A stretch of DNA of 7,474 bases from CAYUAG01 sp046483025 (lineage in GTDB: Bacteria; Zhuqueibacterota; QNDG01; CAYUAG01). A model generated the notes under the pieces. That model worked only from the letters and a program-made list of their open reading frames with translations, ran no database searches and was not told where the DNA came from. The stretch covers positions 1 to 7,474 of the forward strand of contig JAWODZ010000127.1 of the NCBI GenBank assembly GCA_046483025.1. Direction: 5' to 3'. Of this stretch, positions 5,393-7,474 are shown piece by piece. Numbering within the stretch: position 1 is the first letter of the stretch; each line of letters starts with the position of its first letter. The translations under genes and the position numbers were made by a program.

Positions 5393-6922
5393 TCAACGCA
5401 GTACATGATCAAACACATACTCAACCCTGACCTGAAAACGGAATTCCGTACTCTCCCTTCCCTTCATATGATCCTTGTTTTCAACCCTGACCGGCGCCCA
5501 GTTCACATTCATACGCCATCTAGCATTGGGTACATAGATCAGAGACATCCTGGGGGTGAAGGTACGCTCCACTCTTCCATGTGGAAAAGGGGGATGGTGT
5601 TTTTCAAACTGTTCCTGTTGATAGAGTGATGTAGTAATTTCCGTTTCACCCTGACGCATCCACTGCAGTACTACTTTTCCCAGAAGAGAAGAAGACAGAA
5701 ATACTTGCGCTTCCACATGGATCAGATCTGCATCCGGTCCTACAGGATGCCCCAGATGACTGTTGTAGTAGGTCAGCCGGTTCCAGGGATACAGAGCCTC
5801 ATAATTGTAGATCCATCGATCTGCCCGTACATATTCACCCATCAGCCAGAGCTTATCCCAGCCAAGTACATTGATCCATTCTCCGCCTACAAGCAGAGCA
5901 GTACGTTTGGGATAGTGCTCCCCTTCATAGTAATACTCATCCACTGCATACTGCACATATACCCGTCCTCCGGGAAAATAATGGCTGGCATCCAGTGCTA
6001 TGGTAATATTATCCTCCCGTTCCTGCACCTGCATCACATCAGTAAGATAGTAAGGGATCAGGGGATTCAGATAAGCAGCTGTGACCGTTTCTTGCGGACC
6101 ACCGTACATCACAGTTTCATGTAGTCCCAATTCCCAGCTGCCGGAGCGGTAAGAAAGACGGTGTCCGGAAAAGTAGCGGTTGATCTGATGGCGTTCTTCC
6201 TCATCACTTGACCTGCCCAGCAGACTGTTAAAAGCCTGAAACCGGAACGGTCCCAGGTCAATCCTAAAATGAATAAGATCCAGGGCCGGAGCCAGACCTG
6301 AGGTCAGAAGCGAACCGGTAATTCCCGGACCCCAGTGCACAAATTCCCGTCCTATCAGCAGGGACCACTTCTTTTTCTGATACTGCATCCAGGCTGATCG
6401 CATGTTCCCAACCATTTCTCCCTTCCATTCATAATACCCATGATAATCACTGTCCTGCAATCCGTCTGTATCTGCCTGAAAATCAATGTACAGAGAAAGA
6501 TTATCTGTGATCCGGACCAGACCCATGACATCACTCTCCCATCTCATCTTTTCTGTGTTCAAGGCCGGATCCGCATACCCCACCCGATTCCGCCACTGCA
6601 GGTAAAACCGCTGACCTTCCTCACCACTCTTATGCCTGTCAAGAATCTGCTGAGCCAAATGACTGTAAAACTGCACACCTCTTTCCGGTATTCCTGACTC
6701 TTTGACCTGATCATGGATGAGGTTTAAATCCTGATTTGTATAGGGCATTTCAGTCAGTCTGAGACCAGCACCGCCCCGGCTCAGGGCCAGATACCGTACC
6801 ACACGGTTCTCCCACCGGTCATAGCGAAAAGTCCAGGACTGCGCCTGCACTGTGGTCTGCAGACCGGCAAGCATAAATACAATCAAAACTGCCGGACTAT
6901 ATTTTTGGAAATATAATTTCAA
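5393..6922 (-). CDS. Wzi-like capsule assembly outer-membrane protein
   Basis: A 509-residue beta-barrel protein of the Caps_assemb_Wzi family. These outer-membrane proteins help attach or organise capsular polysaccharide at the cell surface. Residues 1-28 form a signal peptide (K2, K7, a hydrophobic core 11-20, cleavage near VQA-Q). The family hallmark GREFVHWGPGITGSLLTSGLAPALDLI is at about 191-217. YLNPLIPYY (about 284-292) and LGHPVGPDADLI (about 390-401) match other conserved family stretches. Many alternating amphipathic strands follow, ending in FRFQVRVEYVFDHVLR. The start is TTG (6922) with AGGAA about 8 bases upstream; it places the signal peptide correctly and no in-frame ATG is nearby. 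No capsule export genes are visible, so it may serve exopolysaccharide or O-antigen. GC content is visibly higher than in the small genes nearby. Confidence 0.88.
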   Translation of the reverse strand: MKLYFQKYSPAVLIVFMLAGLQTTVQAQSWTFRYDRWENRVVRYLALSRGGAGLRLTEMPYTNQDLNLIHDQVKESGIPERGVQFYSHLAQQILDRHKSGEEGQRFYLQWRNRVGYADPALNTEKMRWESDVMGLVRITDNLSLYIDFQADTDGLQDSDYHGYYEWKGEMVGNMRSAWMQYQKKKWSLLIGREFVHWGPGITGSLLTSGLAPALDLIHFRIDLGPFRFQAFNSLLGRSSDEEERHQINRYFSGHRLSYRSGSWELGLHETVMYGGPQETVTAAYLNPLIPYYLTDVMQVQEREDNITIALDASHYFPGGRVYVQYAVDEYYYEGEHYPKRTALLVGGEWINVLGWDKLWLMGEYVRADRWIYNYEALYPWNRLTYYNSHLGHPVGPDADLIHVEAQVFLSSSLLGKVVLQWMRQGETEITTSLYQQEQFEKHHPPFPHGRVERTFTPRMSLIYVPNARWRMNVNWAPVRVENKDHMKGRESTEFRFQVRVEYVFDHVLR

Positions 6923-6963
6923 AGTTCGATTTCCTGATAAAAATCGCCATAATTTTTTATTTT

Positions 6964-7045
6964 ACCACGAAGGTCACGAAGGTCACGAAGATTTTTATTT
7001 TTTTATTAATAATTTTTTCTTCGTGTGCTTCATGGTCTTCGTGGT
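6964..7045. repeat. MITE-like inverted repeat with CACGAAG units
   Basis: A left arm ACCACGAAG plus two further CACGAAG units at 9-bp spacing (6964-6990) is complementary to a right arm ending CTTCGTGGT (7019-7045) at 22 of 27 positions. The centre is nearly pure A/T. I recall similar CACGAAGG repeats in many unrelated bacteria (unverified). It sits about 40 bases upstream of the Wzi-like start, where a promoter would be expected. Confidence 0.7.
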
Positions 7046-7113
7046 TATACTAAATATTTTTGAATGCATTACCAGCTAGTAACTGGGAACGAGAATGTAA
7101 GACTCGAGTTCAG

Positions 7114-7253
7114 AGGAGCAAAGAATCTCACGCTACTGAGGGGTCAGTAAAGAATCAAACCTAGCTGGAAATGTATGTTATTTTAAGAATCGTACTTTTC
7201 CAGCAAAAAACCTTCATACCTTTTTATTAATAGGCGTGAGATTCTTCACTCCT
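7114..7253. repeat. MITE-like element with 20-bp imperfect terminal repeats
   Basis: AGGAGCAAAGAATCTCACGC (7114-7133) and GCGTGAGATTCTTCACTCCT (7234-7253) are complementary at 18 of 20 positions, about 100 bases apart. The right end continues as a TCAGTCGTTCAGAATGACA-type sequence that I recall as a common intergenic repeat. The interior has no open frame with a start and ribosome-binding site. Nothing coding is supported between 7048 and the right edge. Confidence 0.6.
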
Positions 7254-7351
7254 TTCAGTCGTTCAGAATGACAATACGAAGTGATTGGTTTGAAAATTGT
7301 AACCTTTTTTCAGGACGACACCCAAACACCCTATACCTCTTACCCAATACC

Positions 7352-7381
7352 CTCCCTCCTCCTTTTCTCCCTCCTCCTTTT
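7352..7381. repeat. Perfect 15-bp tandem duplication in a pyrimidine tract
   Basis: CTCCCTCCTCCTTTT occurs twice in direct succession (7352-7366 and 7367-7381) inside a longer C/T-only run. This looks like a slippage product; the purine complement on the minus strand could in principle form unusual structure. Confidence 0.75.
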
Positions 7382-7410
7382 TCCCCTAAACTGGCTTCTG
7401 CACGCTGACT

Positions 7411-7474
7411 TCTAATGTTCTAAAGCTCTCAAGCTCTCACGTTCTAAAGTTCTTCTCGCTCTGTAGTTCTAAAG
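7411..7474. repeat. Degenerate GTTCTAAAG-type repeat tract, right copy
   Basis: The same family as 5312-5384: TGTTCTAAAG, CTCTCAAG, CGTTCTAAAG and GTTCTAAAG units separated by short T/C-rich spacers, running to the window edge. With the left copy it brackets the Wzi-like gene in direct orientation. Confidence 0.65.

Noticed and set aside
5705..6124. A 139-codon plus-strand open frame
   Set aside because: It lies antisense within the well-supported Wzi-like gene, has no ribosome-binding site and reads as low-quality, Ile- and His-rich sequence.
7338..7390. Pyrimidine tract as a triplex- or G-quadruplex-forming regulatory site
   Set aside because: The minus strand has runs of mostly two to four G, but no gene start depends on it and slippage explains the tandem copy.
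7048..7474. tRNA or other RNA gene in the right-hand gap
   Set aside because: No cloverleaf, conserved TTCGANTC loop or CCA-type end could be traced; the structure present is explained by inverted repeats.

Overview
This window reads as an intergenic-rich, AT-leaning stretch of a Gram-negative chromosome. A Wzi-type outer-membrane protein (5393-6922) shows an outer membrane. A PglF/WbpM-type nucleotide-sugar dehydratase (1649-3553) points to surface polysaccharide or protein glycosylation. Free-standing four-helix-bundle (23S-IVP family) proteins together with REP-associated tyrosine transposases are common in Bacteroidota and the wider FCB group, so I lean that way at the phylum level; the sequence does not fix the taxon.

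All credible genes lie on the minus strand. In transcription order they are: a Wzi-like capsule protein; a 23S-IVP-like four-helix-bundle protein; a RAYT (HUH/Y1) transposase inside a 711-bp unit bounded by 20-bp perfect inverted repeats; a decayed, internally deleted relative of that unit; a polytopic dehydratase with its own promoter and an excellent rho-independent terminator; and a compact two-gene unit of an XRE regulator translationally coupled to a six-helix membrane protein. The first codons of one more gene may run off the left edge.

Roughly a third of the window is non-coding and packed with structured repeats. There are hairpins with stems of 7-11 bp and mostly 3-nt loops (1359-1483, 4087-4139, 4717-4735), MITE-like inverted repeats (6964-7045, 7114-7253) and short tandem or direct repeats (1221-1252, 5312-5384, 7352-7381, 7411-7474). 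A roughly 25-bp module has been inserted into one arm of the REP hairpin in both copies of the RAYT-associated repeat.

The two polysaccharide-related genes are separated by about 1.8 kb of repeat- and transposase-containing DNA, so they are unlikely to form one operon now. The most notable content is the RAYT/REP system with its deletion derivative and nested module. I see no convincing new defence, secretion or biosynthetic system.
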